From NCBI GenBank assembly GCA_001913845.2, contig MKGP02000035.1:1-35830 (forward strand): a stretch of 35,830 nucleotides of DNA. The letters run 5' to 3'. Position numbers and translations under genes: made by a program. Under the pieces are notes generated by a model. The model saw only the letters and a program-made list of their open reading frames with translations, was not told where the DNA came from and made no database searches. Below are positions 8,494 through 16,951 of the stretch, in pieces. The stretch comes from Limnothrix sp. CACIAM 69d. Its GTDB lineage: Bacteria; Cyanobacteriota; Cyanobacteriia; CACIAM-69d. Numbering within the stretch: position 1 is the first letter of the stretch; each line of letters opens with the position of its first letter.

Positions 8494-10638
8494 TTAATTG
8501 GTGTAATTCCACCGGGCCCGATATCCCCGATTATCCAAATGGGTAAAGGAGGAGCCATAGCCCAAACCACCGGGCCACCAAGGATCCAAAATCCGTTGGG
8601 CCGCACGCGGCGACAACCCCGCCACCACAAAGTCCACCCCATAACCCCGAATGTGGGTTGAGTTGCGGGCCCCACCCACGGCCCGATTCACGGCCGGGGG
8701 CCGATACCAGCTCGTGATGGTGATGGTGCGATTGCCCAGCCGGGCCCGCACTTCCTGCATTCGCCGGGCCATGGCAATGATGTTTTGGGTGATGGTGGAA
8801 TTTTCGGGAATCCGCGTGCCATCTTTGGTGGCTTCACCCCAACTAAAGTTACCGCCCGCAATAATCGGGTCACGAGTCCAGACCGTGCCCAGCCCGGGCA
8901 CTTGAATCCGCCGTCCCCGATCGGGCACAGGGGCCGGGGCAGGAACCGGGGTGGGTCTGGGGACGGGCGCGGGGGCAGGCACCGGTACAGGAACAGGCGC
9001 AGGCGCAGGCTGAGGATCCCGAGGGGAGGGATAGTCATCCACATTCAGCAAGGTGATGTGGCCTTCAAAAATGAACCATTCCAACCGGTTATTAATGGGT
9101 TTCACCAGCCGAATTCGCAGGTGATCGCCCACGTCCTCGTAGCTGCGAATTTGGAACTCTCCGGGGGAAAGGGCCACCTTTTCCGCATTTCCCAAGCTGC
9201 TGGCCTGTAGGGGACGGGTCTTGAGGAAGGTGCTGGTTTTCACCAACATGGTGGCCGGTTCCAAGAAGTCCGCATGACCCCGGTAAACAAACCATTCCCG
9301 TCGATCGCGGATTGGCTCCACGGTCAGGATTCGATAGTGGGTTCCCTGCTCGATCGAGTCAATCAGCGACAGTTCCCCGGCGGGCATGGCGGCCACTTCG
9401 TTTCGCGGCAGGGCGCTAGCCTGAACCGGTTGACTTTTGAGGACGGTGTTCTGTTTTAGGATCATCACCTGCCATTGCATGGTGCGCAGATCCGTTTCCA
9501 GGGAGCCGATCGCGGCCTGCTGGGTTTCCAAACCGCGCCACAGTTGCACCAACCGAGTCAAAGCGCCCTGTTGATTGGGTGTGGCTCGATAGGCGGCTGG
9601 CAACCGCCGCAGAAAAGAGAGCAATTCCCGATCGAGCTGGGCGGCGGCGGTGCTGGCTTCGGGGGCCGCCGGATTCGCGAACACAATCGGATTCACCCCC
9701 AAGCTGGTGAGGGCCGCGTTGCGATTGTCCAAATCTCGCCACATGCGGACGGTTTCGGTGGCCGCATTGCGCTGAGTGCCGCTGCCCACATAGAACTCCG
9801 GAACCCGCAGCACAAAGGCCAGCAAGGCCGGATCGTAATTACGGGGCAACAGGCTTAAGTTGCTGTCGCTGAGTGAGGCGATCGCCGATTGGCGTGAATC
9901 CAGTTGCCGCCAAATTTGCACCAACCGCAACAGGGCCTCTCGCTGGTGCGGAAAGCCGGAATAGTTGGGCGACAAACGCTGGATAAAGGTGACCAAGGCC
10001 GTGTCCAGGGCCGCATCGGTGTAGTTCAAGGCTGGCAACCCCAGGGAAACCAAGGTGTCCTCCCGGGTGGCCAGGCCGCGCCAAATACGGGTCGCCTCAA
10101 GCAGGGCTTCCCGTTGATGCACGTAGCCTTGATAAAACTGAGGCAGGCGCTCGATCGTGTCGAGCAGGGCCCGATCGATGGTGAAGGTGCTGCCGGTGAG
10201 AGCGGTGTTGGCGGGAGCAATTTGGGTTGCTCGCTCCAAGGTGCAAAATTGGCGATAGGCGGCCGTCAGCTGATCGAGCGAGCAACCAGCCAGAATTGGC
10301 CCGCCAGTGGTTTTGTCTTCAAAGCCCCGCGCCAACACGGCCAACACTTCAGGGCTATATTGTCCAGCACTCACCTGCCAGATTCGATCGGCCTTCCAAC
10401 CGGATTGGATCAAAGAATCCGTTAACCGTCGCACCAACAGGGCCGCTTCCATCAATTGATCCGGTAGGCTGTCCACCTGTTCTTGATCCGCGCTGGTTAA
10501 GCCCAACCCCCTTTCCCCTTCTGGGGTTGGCTGATCATGGGCTTCCTGGAGTGCGGGCAAAATAGGCATATGAATTCCCGCTCGCTGGGCAGCCAGGTGA
10601 AACAGATGCGCGTCCCGATCAAGTGCGGTGGTAGCCAT
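8494..10638 (-). CDS. Large repeat protein with C-terminal M15-type peptidase domain
   Basis: This is a 714-residue modular protein. It has no signal peptide or membrane helix that I can see. The N-terminal 130 residues contain AGIHMPILPAL and LTDSLIQSGWKADRIW, a type I have seen ahead of cyanobacterial M15 domains. Four copies follow of a repeat of about 75-80 residues, each ending in a block like LPQFYQGYVHQREALL / RIWRGLATREDTLVSLG. Two SH3-like repeats come next (LKSQPVQASALPRNE... and LKTRPLQASSLGNAE..., each closing with REWFVYRGH or LEWFIFEGH). A linker of about 40 residues made almost only of Pro-Ala-Val then leads to an M15 domain of about 130 residues. Its likely zinc ligands and catalytic residues are His662 (NSTHIRGYG), Asp669 (GVDF) and His700 (FTHLD). 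Action on peptidoglycan peptide cross-links is the family expectation; how it would be exported is not visible. Confidence 0.88.
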   Translation of the reverse strand: MATTALDRDAHLFHLAAQRAGIHMPILPALQEAHDQPTPEGERGLGLTSADQEQVDSLPDQLMEAALLVRRLTDSLIQSGWKADRIWQVSAGQYSPEVLAVLARGFEDKTTGGPILAGCSLDQLTAAYRQFCTLERATQIAPANTALTGSTFTIDRALLDTIERLPQFYQGYVHQREALLEATRIWRGLATREDTLVSLGLPALNYTDAALDTALVTFIQRLSPNYSGFPHQREALLRLVQIWRQLDSRQSAIASLSDSNLSLLPRNYDPALLAFVLRVPEFYVGSGTQRNAATETVRMWRDLDNRNAALTSLGVNPIVFANPAAPEASTAAAQLDRELLSFLRRLPAAYRATPNQQGALTRLVQLWRGLETQQAAIGSLETDLRTMQWQVMILKQNTVLKSQPVQASALPRNEVAAMPAGELSLIDSIEQGTHYRILTVEPIRDRREWFVYRGHADFLEPATMLVKTSTFLKTRPLQASSLGNAEKVALSPGEFQIRSYEDVGDHLRIRLVKPINNRLEWFIFEGHITLLNVDDYPSPRDPQPAPAPVPVPVPAPAPVPRPTPVPAPAPVPDRGRRIQVPGLGTVWTRDPIIAGGNFSWGEATKDGTRIPENSTITQNIIAMARRMQEVRARLGNRTITITSWYRPPAVNRAVGGARNSTHIRGYGVDFVVAGLSPRAAQRILDPWWPGGLGYGSSFTHLDNRGYRARWNYTN

Positions 10639-10801
10639 ATGGGTCCAGCCAATCCGTTAAATACGTTTGCAGGGTTCAGACGGCCTTGAAGGAGCGTTGA
10701 AGGCCGAATCAGAATCTGTTCAGACAATGGGGCGATCGCGCCACTTGCGGCCAAAACATTCCCCACTGTACATTGCGATATTTGCAAACGGGTCGATCGC
10801 T

Positions 10802-11611
10802 ATGCCCTTGTCTCCTCAGTCCTCACTGGCGGCGATGGCCGCTGCTCTGGCTCCCGGCCTTCGGGCGATCGCCACCGACATGGACGGTACCTTGACCCGA
10901 TCGGGTCGATTTTCCAGCCACCTGTTTTTGGCCTTGGAACGCTTGCAACAGGCCGGCATTCCCGTCCTGATCGTCACCGGGCGATCGGCTGGTTGGGTCA
11001 GCGCCCTGGTGGAATACCTGCCGATCACAGGGGCGATCGCGGAAAACGGCGGTCTGCTCTATCGGCGCGATCGACCCGAGGGCCAATGGCTAGTGGACGT
11101 AACCGACCCGATCGCCCATCGCGATGCCTTAGCCGATGTCTTTGGCATCCTCCAAACGGAATTTCATCATCATTTTCCCCACCTGCACCCGGCCCCCGAT
11201 AACCGCTTCCGAATCACCGATTGGACTTTTGATCTAGCGGATTTGCCGGGCATCGATCGCCAAACCCTATTGGCCATGGGGGAATCGCTGGCGGCCCTGG
11301 GCTGGGGATTTACCTATAGTGCCGTGCAAGCCCACATCAAGCTCCCGGCACAAAACAAGGCCGCAGGACTCCAACGGGCGATCGAGCTGTTGTGGCCCGG
11401 TTGTTCCCTCGATCAAATCCTGACGATCGGGGACAGTCCCAATGATGAAAGTCTGTTTGACCCGGCTCTTTTTCCCCGCTCCGTCGGTGTTGCCAACGTG
11501 CATCCCTACCTCAGCGAGCTGCTCCATCAACCGGCGCACATCACTCCCAGCGCTGAAGGAGAAGGTTTCTGCGAACTAGTGGCAGCCATTCTCGCTCATT
11601 GGGTCAATTAA
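10802..11611 (+). CDS. HAD superfamily (class IIB, Cof-like) phosphatase
   Basis: The protein is 269 residues from ATG 10802 (MPLSPQSSLAAMAAAL). Motif I is DMDGTLT with nucleophile Asp26 and acid Asp28, motif II is IVTGRS, motif III Lys lies in LPAQNKAAG, and motif IV is TIGDSPNDESLF. The AIAENGG segment and the cap between motifs II and III fit class IIB, the type of Cof hydrolases, sucrose-phosphate phosphatase and mannosylglycerate phosphatase. The substrate, probably a small sugar phosphate, cannot be told from sequence. An in-frame start at 10667 would add 45 residues with no family resemblance across the divergent promoter region, so I reject it. The gene is divergent from the M15 gene and stands alone. 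Confidence 0.88.
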   Translation: MPLSPQSSLAAMAAALAPGLRAIATDMDGTLTRSGRFSSHLFLALERLQQAGIPVLIVTGRSAGWVSALVEYLPITGAIAENGGLLYRRDRPEGQWLVDVTDPIAHRDALADVFGILQTEFHHHFPHLHPAPDNRFRITDWTFDLADLPGIDRQTLLAMGESLAALGWGFTYSAVQAHIKLPAQNKAAGLQRAIELLWPGCSLDQILTIGDSPNDESLFDPALFPRSVGVANVHPYLSELLHQPAHITPSAEGEGFCELVAAILAHWVN

Positions 11612-11634
11612 ACCTCTATGTTCGAGGAATTTTC

Positions 11635-12078
11635 TCAAAGATCCAGCAAGTCTCTCCCCTTCAATAGCTTGAGCAACTGGGTACGATTTTTCCAGAGTTC
11701 AACTCTGCCATCTCTGTAGATTTTGGCAATGAAGGGCGCTTGGTTGCCCTGGCTGAACCGTTCCAATTTGGGTAACACCTCAACAAATAGGGCCGCCATC
11801 TGCTGACGGCCCAAGTTGCCTGACACCAAAATAAATACCCTTGCCTCGGCACGGGCGATCGCCCCCAATTCCAGCTTATTGGTTCCAATTGCCTCATCTT
11901 TGGTCAGCACAACCCAACCCCGATCGCCCACCACCGTCAACCACTCTGGATCAGGGGTATTTTGGGCAAAGCAATCGCCATGATGCTCAACTTGAGCACC
12001 CACTTCCCTGAGGGCCTTGGCCACCGACTTTCCGAGGCACCAATCGATGAAAAAAATGGGGCGATCGGCTGGAGTCAC
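11635..12078 (-). CDS. PIN-like (VapC45/DUF5615-type) putative toxin
   Basis: The 147-residue protein carries a PIN-like fold of the kind seen in VapC45 and DUF5615 proteins: an acidic first strand (IFFIDWCLGKSVAKAL), then DPEWL, VVLTKDE and a late ARVFILVSG strand. PIN toxins are Mg2+-dependent RNases. The retained Asp and Glu residues suggest a functional site, though I cannot verify the exact metal ligands. Translation starts at GTG 12076-12078, which overlaps the stop of the preceding DUF433 gene by 4 bases (GTGA); no upstream ATG exists. The C-terminus is Lys/Leu-rich. Together with the upstream gene it forms a putative type II toxin-antitoxin operon. Confidence 0.82.
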   Translation of the reverse strand: MTPADRPIFFIDWCLGKSVAKALREVGAQVEHHGDCFAQNTPDPEWLTVVGDRGWVVLTKDEAIGTNKLELGAIARAEARVFILVSGNLGRQQMAALFVEVLPKLERFSQGNQAPFIAKIYRDGRVELWKNRTQLLKLLKGRDLLDL

Positions 12079-12776
12079 GCGGCACGATTTTGAGCTTCAA
12101 ACTGAATAGCGGCCTTAATTTGTTCAGGAGAGCAGTCAAACTCCTCTGCCACATCGTCGATCGAATCACCCGCATCAATCAGGCTAACAATGGCAGCAGT
12201 AGGCACTCCCTGGCCTGCAATGACCGGCTTACCAAACCGAATGGATGGGTCGAGGAAAATGATTTTGTCAGTTCCTGGCTCAGGAACCCACTCAATGATG
12301 GGAAAAAATCGGTTGGCGATCCCCTCTGCGTTCCACTCAATGCGGGTCAGCAGGTGTTTCAAGGTTTCGCGCATGGCAAGCTGGCCCGATCGGGAAACAT
12401 TAACCAGCCGATCCACTTGGTCTACAAACAAATCAACCCCATCGGTTTGAAACCGTCTCATCACCAATGGGTGAGCCGTGTCAAACTGCTGGCTCATGTA
12501 ATCTAGGGCATGGCGAACTTTATCAAGCTTGACCTGATGGGTTTCACGAATAATTCGCAAAACATGAGCCTCTACCAGGTTTGTGAACGAGAGCTGGGGC
12601 AGAGCTAAATCGGGCCGCTGAATCAGTGGCTCAAACGCTTGTTGACCAATCTGGGTGGCATAGGAACGCCCCTTAAGCCAAGAGCGCAGCGTCACAACTG
12701 GGATACGCAAATACCGCGCAGCATCCGTCACCGAATACGCTGGGGTGTTATAGATATCGTCATCCCACTTCACCAT
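12075..12776 (-). CDS. DUF433 protein with N-terminal HTH, putative antitoxin
   Basis: This 233-residue protein begins with a MerR-like helix-turn-helix (PAYSVTDAARYLRIPVVTLRSWLKG, about residues 13-37). A helical middle part follows, and the C-terminus is a DUF433 domain: FGKPVIAGQGVPTAAIV, then DAGDSIDDVAEEFDCSPEQI. DUF433 proteins are the usual antitoxin partners of PIN-like toxins of the next gene's type, and the HTH suggests autoregulation of the operon. The start is ATG 12774-12776. The stop overlaps the GTG start of the PIN-like gene by 4 bases, so translation is probably coupled. Antitoxin function is inferred from domain and gene order. Confidence 0.85.
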   Translation of the reverse strand: MVKWDDDIYNTPAYSVTDAARYLRIPVVTLRSWLKGRSYATQIGQQAFEPLIQRPDLALPQLSFTNLVEAHVLRIIRETHQVKLDKVRHALDYMSQQFDTAHPLVMRRFQTDGVDLFVDQVDRLVNVSRSGQLAMRETLKHLLTRIEWNAEGIANRFFPIIEWVPEPGTDKIIFLDPSIRFGKPVIAGQGVPTAAIVSLIDAGDSIDDVAEEFDCSPEQIKAAIQFEAQNRAA

Positions 12777-12963
12777 GTGTTGCCCAAAACAGTTTTGCTG
12801 ACCAAGCGTTATCGGATTTTTGCTGAAGACTGAGGCAGCACCTAAACAGGGCTAATTAATCACAATGATGCCATTGCAGTGATCAGGAAACTTGATCAAG
12901 CAATCTGAGCGATTTGTCTAAGCGATTTGTTGGTTACCTGAAATCGCAGTGTCGCAGAAACTA

Positions 12964-13035
12964 AGCGGGTGATGGGACTCGAACCCACGACATTCAGCTT
13001 GGGAAGCTGACGTTCTACCACTGAACTACACCCGC
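12964..13035 (-). tRNA. tRNA-Gly (anticodon CCC)
   Basis: The 72-base minus-strand cloverleaf is complete. The acceptor stem is GCGGGTG/CACCCGC, the D arm GTTC/GAAC, the anticodon stem TCAGC/GCTGA around loop TTCCCAA (anticodon CCC), and the T arm GTGGG-TTCGAGT-CCCAT. The discriminator base is U, as in bacterial tRNA-Gly. The 3' CCA is not encoded. Confidence 0.97.
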
Positions 13036-13211
13036 GCGGTTGTTACTTTACCCCAATTGCTTGCCTTCGAGCCACTGAATCAACCTCTAGCCAGCCCTTC
13101 AGCAAGGGGGGATTGATGGGCTGATTCCTGGCTCGGGGGGCCCGGAATTTTGAGCGCGGATAGTATTCTAGCACTGGACTTTCTCGCGCGATCGCCCCTG
13201 GAGCTTCAGTT

Positions 13212-14276
13212 ATGACTGCCGCCGCCACGACCTTTGATGGGCCCACCCTGTTGAAGCAACTGCTCGATCGAGCCTCCCTGTCCCAGGCTCAGGCCGCCCA
13301 ACTGATGCAAGCTTGGTTAGATGATGGGCTGGCTCCGGCCCTGTCGGGCGCAATTTTGGCTGCTCTCCAGGCCAAGGGTGTAACGGCCGAGGAGCTGGCT
13401 GGGATGGCCCAGGTTTTGCTGAGCCAATCGGTGAGTGTGACGGGCGATCCGCTGCCCAGCCCCTCGATCGACACTTGCGGCACGGGTGGCGACGGCGCTT
13501 CCACCTTCAACATTTCCACGGCCGTCGCCTTTGTGGCCGCGGCCGCTGGGGTCACGGTGGTGAAGCACGGGAACCGGGCCGCTTCCAGCAAGTCGGGATC
13601 CGCCGATGTGCTGGAAGCATTGGGAATTCGCCTCGGGGCTGATCCCGCCCAAATCCAAGCGGCGGCGCACCAGGTGGGGATCACGTTTCTGTTTGCGCCC
13701 GGTTGGCATCCGGCCATGAAGGCCGTCGCGCCCATTCGCCAAGCCCTGAAGGTGCGCACCGTGTTTAACCTGTTGGGGCCTCTGGTGAATCCCCTGCGGC
13801 CCACGGGCCAGGTGATCGGTACTTTCAAAAGCGATTTGATTGAGGTGATGGCTGGGGCCCTGAATCGGCTGGGAACTCAGCGGGCGATCGTTCTCCATGG
13901 GCGCGAAGGCTTGGATGAGGGGGGATTGGCGGATGTGACCGATCTGGCGGTTTTGGCCGATGGGGCGATCGCCCGCTTGGAGTTGGATCCGGTGGCGGCC
14001 GGCTGTGCAGCCGCGCCCACGGCCGCCTTGGTGGGTGGTGATCCCAGCGAAAATGCCGAGATTTTGCGCCAAGTGCTTCAGGGTCAAGGCTCGATCGCCC
14101 AGCGGGATGCTGTGGCCCTCAATGCTTCCCTGGCCCTCCAAGTGGCTGGGGCGATCGCTGAGCCGATCGGGTCGCCGGAAGCCTGTGCTGTTGGTGTGGC
14201 TCGGGCCAAGGAAATCCTGGCGAGCGGGGCCGCCTGGGAAAAATTGGTGGCGCTACGGGAATTTCTGCAAGCCTAG
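13212..14276 (+). CDS. trpD: Anthranilate phosphoribosyltransferase
   Basis: TrpD transfers the phosphoribosyl group of PRPP to anthranilate in the second step of tryptophan synthesis. The 354-residue protein has the family PRPP-binding loop [17 protein letters not shown], then [40 protein letters not shown] and the anthranilate-site [13 protein letters not shown]. The Mg2+-binding Asp-Glu pair lies in [12 protein letters not shown]. The start ATG 13212 is well placed 8 bases after GGAG (13200-13203). No other trp gene is adjacent, as is usual in cyanobacteria where trp genes are scattered. The divergent upstream neighbour is tRNA-Gly(CCC). Confidence 0.97.
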   Translation: MTAAATTFDGPTLLKQLLDRASLSQAQAAQLMQAWLDDGLAPALSGAILAALQAKGVTAEELAGMAQVLLSQSVSVTGDPLPSPSIDTCGTGGDGASTFNISTAVAFVAAAAGVTVVKHGNRAASSKSGSADVLEALGIRLGADPAQIQAAAHQVGITFLFAPGWHPAMKAVAPIRQALKVRTVFNLLGPLVNPLRPTGQVIGTFKSDLIEVMAGALNRLGTQRAIVLHGREGLDEGGLADVTDLAVLADGAIARLELDPVAAGCAAAPTAALVGGDPSENAEILRQVLQGQGSIAQRDAVALNASLALQVAGAIAEPIGSPEACAVGVARAKEILASGAAWEKLVALREFLQA

Positions 14277-14942
14277 AGCAGACGAGCACAAAGGGGCGAT
14301 CGGGCGGGATTAGGGCTGATTTTGGGCGGTTCTTTTTCCTTCCCGATCGCAGTCCGTTGGCATTACTGCTAGATTTTCAGAAAGTTTACGCAAAAACGAC
14401 GATGCCAATCTGGAAACCTAATTTGTGAAGATTCGGTTAACGACTGCTTTCAAAAAAAGATTAATCTAAAGACTATCTCCCTCCAGGGCCCGGACGCTTT
14501 TTTCATTAGTATGATGGAAAGACTAGGCGAATTCAGGTGGCATTGCGCTCAACCCAACTTCAAGCTAAAAGTTTGAGAATTAACGAGCACCACAGCCTCA
14601 ACCCATTTGAATGATTAAGCATAACCATTCATGGGTTCAACCATAGATCAGTCTTACAATCGATTTAATTACCATTCTCTTTTCTCTGTTGTTTAATTTG
14701 ATACATACCAAAAACATCACTAAAATTTTTCAACATTATTTCATTCAAAATTTCATTCAAATATTTTGAATCATTGATTGATCTTGAATAACTCTAGTCA
14801 TTTTCTTAAATAGTTAATCTCATTTTCCTTGAAATTATGACTTGAGATTATGATCCGAGATACCTACCTAGAGTTTTGATCTCAGTCGTCCTGCCTAGCC
14901 ATGAAATTTGGCTAATAGCACCTGTCCCAAGGAGAAAAGTTT
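14277..14942. other. Long AT-rich gene-free region with two inverted repeats
   Basis: This 666-base gap between trpD and the GH9 gene is much richer in A+T than the flanking genes. It contains an imperfect hairpin at 14600-14637 (AACCCAT...ATGGGTT, with a 2-base bulge and GAATG/CATTC continuing the stem). A second hairpin lies at 14756-14772 (ATTCAAA-TAT-TTTGAAT). I find no open frame with coding character and no convincing terminator. It probably holds the promoter and a long leader of the GH9 gene. AAGGAG at 14929-14934 is the GH9 ribosome binding site. Confidence 0.5.
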
Positions 14943-16868
14943 GTGATGCAGCGTTGGAAGTGGGTTTGGCTGGGTGGAGCGTTGCTGGCAGGGCTAGGGA
15001 TCATGGATTTCGGGTCTCAATCCTTGGCGAATCAATCGCTGTTTCAATACACCATGCAGGCTTGGGCATCACTGCCATTCAACGGGGGAACTGGGGGTGG
15101 TAATGAACCCATTCCTCGAATTTTGGTGGATCAGTTTGGCTATCGACCTCAAGATCCCAAAGTGGCGGTAATTGCCTCTCCGCAGCGGGGTGAAAATGCC
15201 AACCGAGCCTTCACGCCGGGGTCAGTCTATGAAGTCCGAAATACCTCCACCAATGCGGTGGTTTTTTCGGGTGCGCTGACCCCTTGGAATGGGGGGCAAA
15301 TCCACGGTCAATCGGGCGATCGGGCTTGGCATTTTGATTTTTCAACCGTGAAACAATCGGGAACCTATGTGGTGGTTGATCGGGAACGGGGTGAGCAATC
15401 ATTTCCCTTTGAAATTCAGAGCAGTGTCTACCAAAAGAAACTAGTAACTGCCACGCGTGTGTTTTATTACCAACGGGCCGGTTTCAACAAAACGGGTTCT
15501 GTGGCTGGGAAGTGGCAAGACGGGGCGGCTTTTTTGGGCCCCAATCAGGACTCCCAGGCTCGATCGGTCAGTGCCAAGGATGATCCCGCCACGGCCCGCG
15601 ACCTGCGAGGGGGATGGTTTGATGCTGGTGATACGAACAAATACAGCACCTTTGCGGGCCCCGTGGTCAATCAACTGCTGACGGCCTACGAAGAAAACCC
15701 CCGAGCTTTCACCGATCGATTCAACATTCCCGAGTCGGGCAACGGCATCCCCGACCTGATTGATGAGATTAAGTGGGAGGTGGATTGGCTGAAGCGAATG
15801 CAGGAAGACGATGGTGGCGTGTTGATCAAGGTGGGCGTACTGGATCACAATGCGGCCGATCGCCCCAGCCAAGATCGTCGCCCCCGATATTACGGGCCCA
15901 AATGCTCTTCCTCCACGATCGCCACGGCGGCCGCCTTTGCCCATGCGGCCCGCGTCTATCGGCAGTTTCCTGCCCTGCAAGGGGAGTCCCGAGATTTGGA
16001 ACAGCGGGCCATTCGGGCTTGGAACTGGTTCCAGCAAAATCCCCTCAAGACCGATTGCGACACCCAGGAAATTAAAGCCGGGGATGCCGATCGCCCGATT
16101 CCTGAACAACAGGGCAACGCGGCCGCCGCCGCTGTTCACCTGTTTGCCCTCACCGGCAACCCCGACTACAGCACCCAGCTTGCAAAATATCTCACCGCTT
16201 CCCAGCCTTGGAACGACAACGTTTGGAGTCGGTATCGGGCCCACGAAGGCGATGCGCTGCTGCTCTATACCCGCTTGCCCAACGCCGATGCCGCCTTGGT
16301 TAAGCAAATCCGCGATCGATTCGTGAATATGGTGCGCACCCAAACCCAGGCCTACGGCTTGCGCATGGATCTAGATCCCTATCGGGTGTCGCTGCCCGAT
16401 GAGCAATATCACTGGGGCAGCAACCAAGTTCAGGCCAACTATGGCAACAGCAATCGAGACGCAATTCGCTATGGCGCAGTGCCCGATCGCAACACCAGCC
16501 TGCAAGCCCGGGCCATGGCCCACCTGCACTACCTCCATGGCGTGAATCCCTTGGGATTTGTTTACCTCACCAACATGGGCAGCCTGGGAGCCGAGCGATC
16601 GGTCACCAGCATGTATCACGAATGGTTGGGGCGTGGCGAGTATGAACGGGTTGCCCCCGGAAAACCGGGCCCGGCTCCCGGATATTTGGTGGGCGGGCCC
16701 AACCGCGACTACACCGGCAACCAAGAATCCGTGAAACAACAGCCGATCCAAAAGCGCTATCTCGACTCCCCCACCGGCTGGCCGGTGAATAGTTGGGAAC
16801 TCACGGAACCAGCCATTTACTATCAAGCGGCCTACGTTCGTTTGCTGGCCAGTATTACCAGTCCGTAA
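14943..16868 (+). CDS. Secreted glycoside hydrolase family 9 (endoglucanase-like)
   Basis: The 641-residue protein opens with a probable signal peptide or lipid-free anchor (WVWLGGALLAGLGIM, residues 8-21). An N-terminal Ig-like CelD_N domain follows (IPRILVDQFGYRPQDPKVAV, about 57-162), then a GH9 (alpha/alpha)6 barrel. The catalytic pair lies in GGWFDAGDTNKY (Asp227 and Asp230), and the likely proton donor is Glu622 in ELTEPAIYYQAAY near the C-terminus. HYLHGVNPLGFVYLTNMG is the usual late GH9 motif. GH9 enzymes cleave beta-1,4-glucans such as cellulose. The target here could equally be an endogenous exopolysaccharide, suggested by the flippase gene 83 bases downstream on the same strand. 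The start is GTG 14943, 8 bases after AAGGAG; ATG 14946 directly follows it and is nearly as good. No carbohydrate-binding or dockerin module is present. Confidence 0.92.
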   Translation: MMQRWKWVWLGGALLAGLGIMDFGSQSLANQSLFQYTMQAWASLPFNGGTGGGNEPIPRILVDQFGYRPQDPKVAVIASPQRGENANRAFTPGSVYEVRNTSTNAVVFSGALTPWNGGQIHGQSGDRAWHFDFSTVKQSGTYVVVDRERGEQSFPFEIQSSVYQKKLVTATRVFYYQRAGFNKTGSVAGKWQDGAAFLGPNQDSQARSVSAKDDPATARDLRGGWFDAGDTNKYSTFAGPVVNQLLTAYEENPRAFTDRFNIPESGNGIPDLIDEIKWEVDWLKRMQEDDGGVLIKVGVLDHNAADRPSQDRRPRYYGPKCSSSTIATAAAFAHAARVYRQFPALQGESRDLEQRAIRAWNWFQQNPLKTDCDTQEIKAGDADRPIPEQQGNAAAAAVHLFALTGNPDYSTQLAKYLTASQPWNDNVWSRYRAHEGDALLLYTRLPNADAALVKQIRDRFVNMVRTQTQAYGLRMDLDPYRVSLPDEQYHWGSNQVQANYGNSNRDAIRYGAVPDRNTSLQARAMAHLHYLHGVNPLGFVYLTNMGSLGAERSVTSMYHEWLGRGEYERVAPGKPGPAPGYLVGGPNRDYTGNQESVKQQPIQKRYLDSPTGWPVNSWELTEPAIYYQAAYVRLLASITSP

Positions 16869-16951
16869 TCTTTTCCAGAGGTTTTGTGTAGCGACGGTGT
16901 TAGTTTGGGTGCAATTTTCCACGCCTGTTCACTCTTCACTCACTAGCTCCT

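Noticed and set aside
13740-13960. Altered catalytic Asp-Glu motif in TrpD
   Set aside because: The Asp-Glu pair is present as GLDEGG; the residues after it vary in the family, so this is not evidence of inactivation.
15441-16343. Minus-strand open frame of 300 codons
   Set aside because: It is antisense to the GH9 gene and shows only low-complexity shadow sequence.
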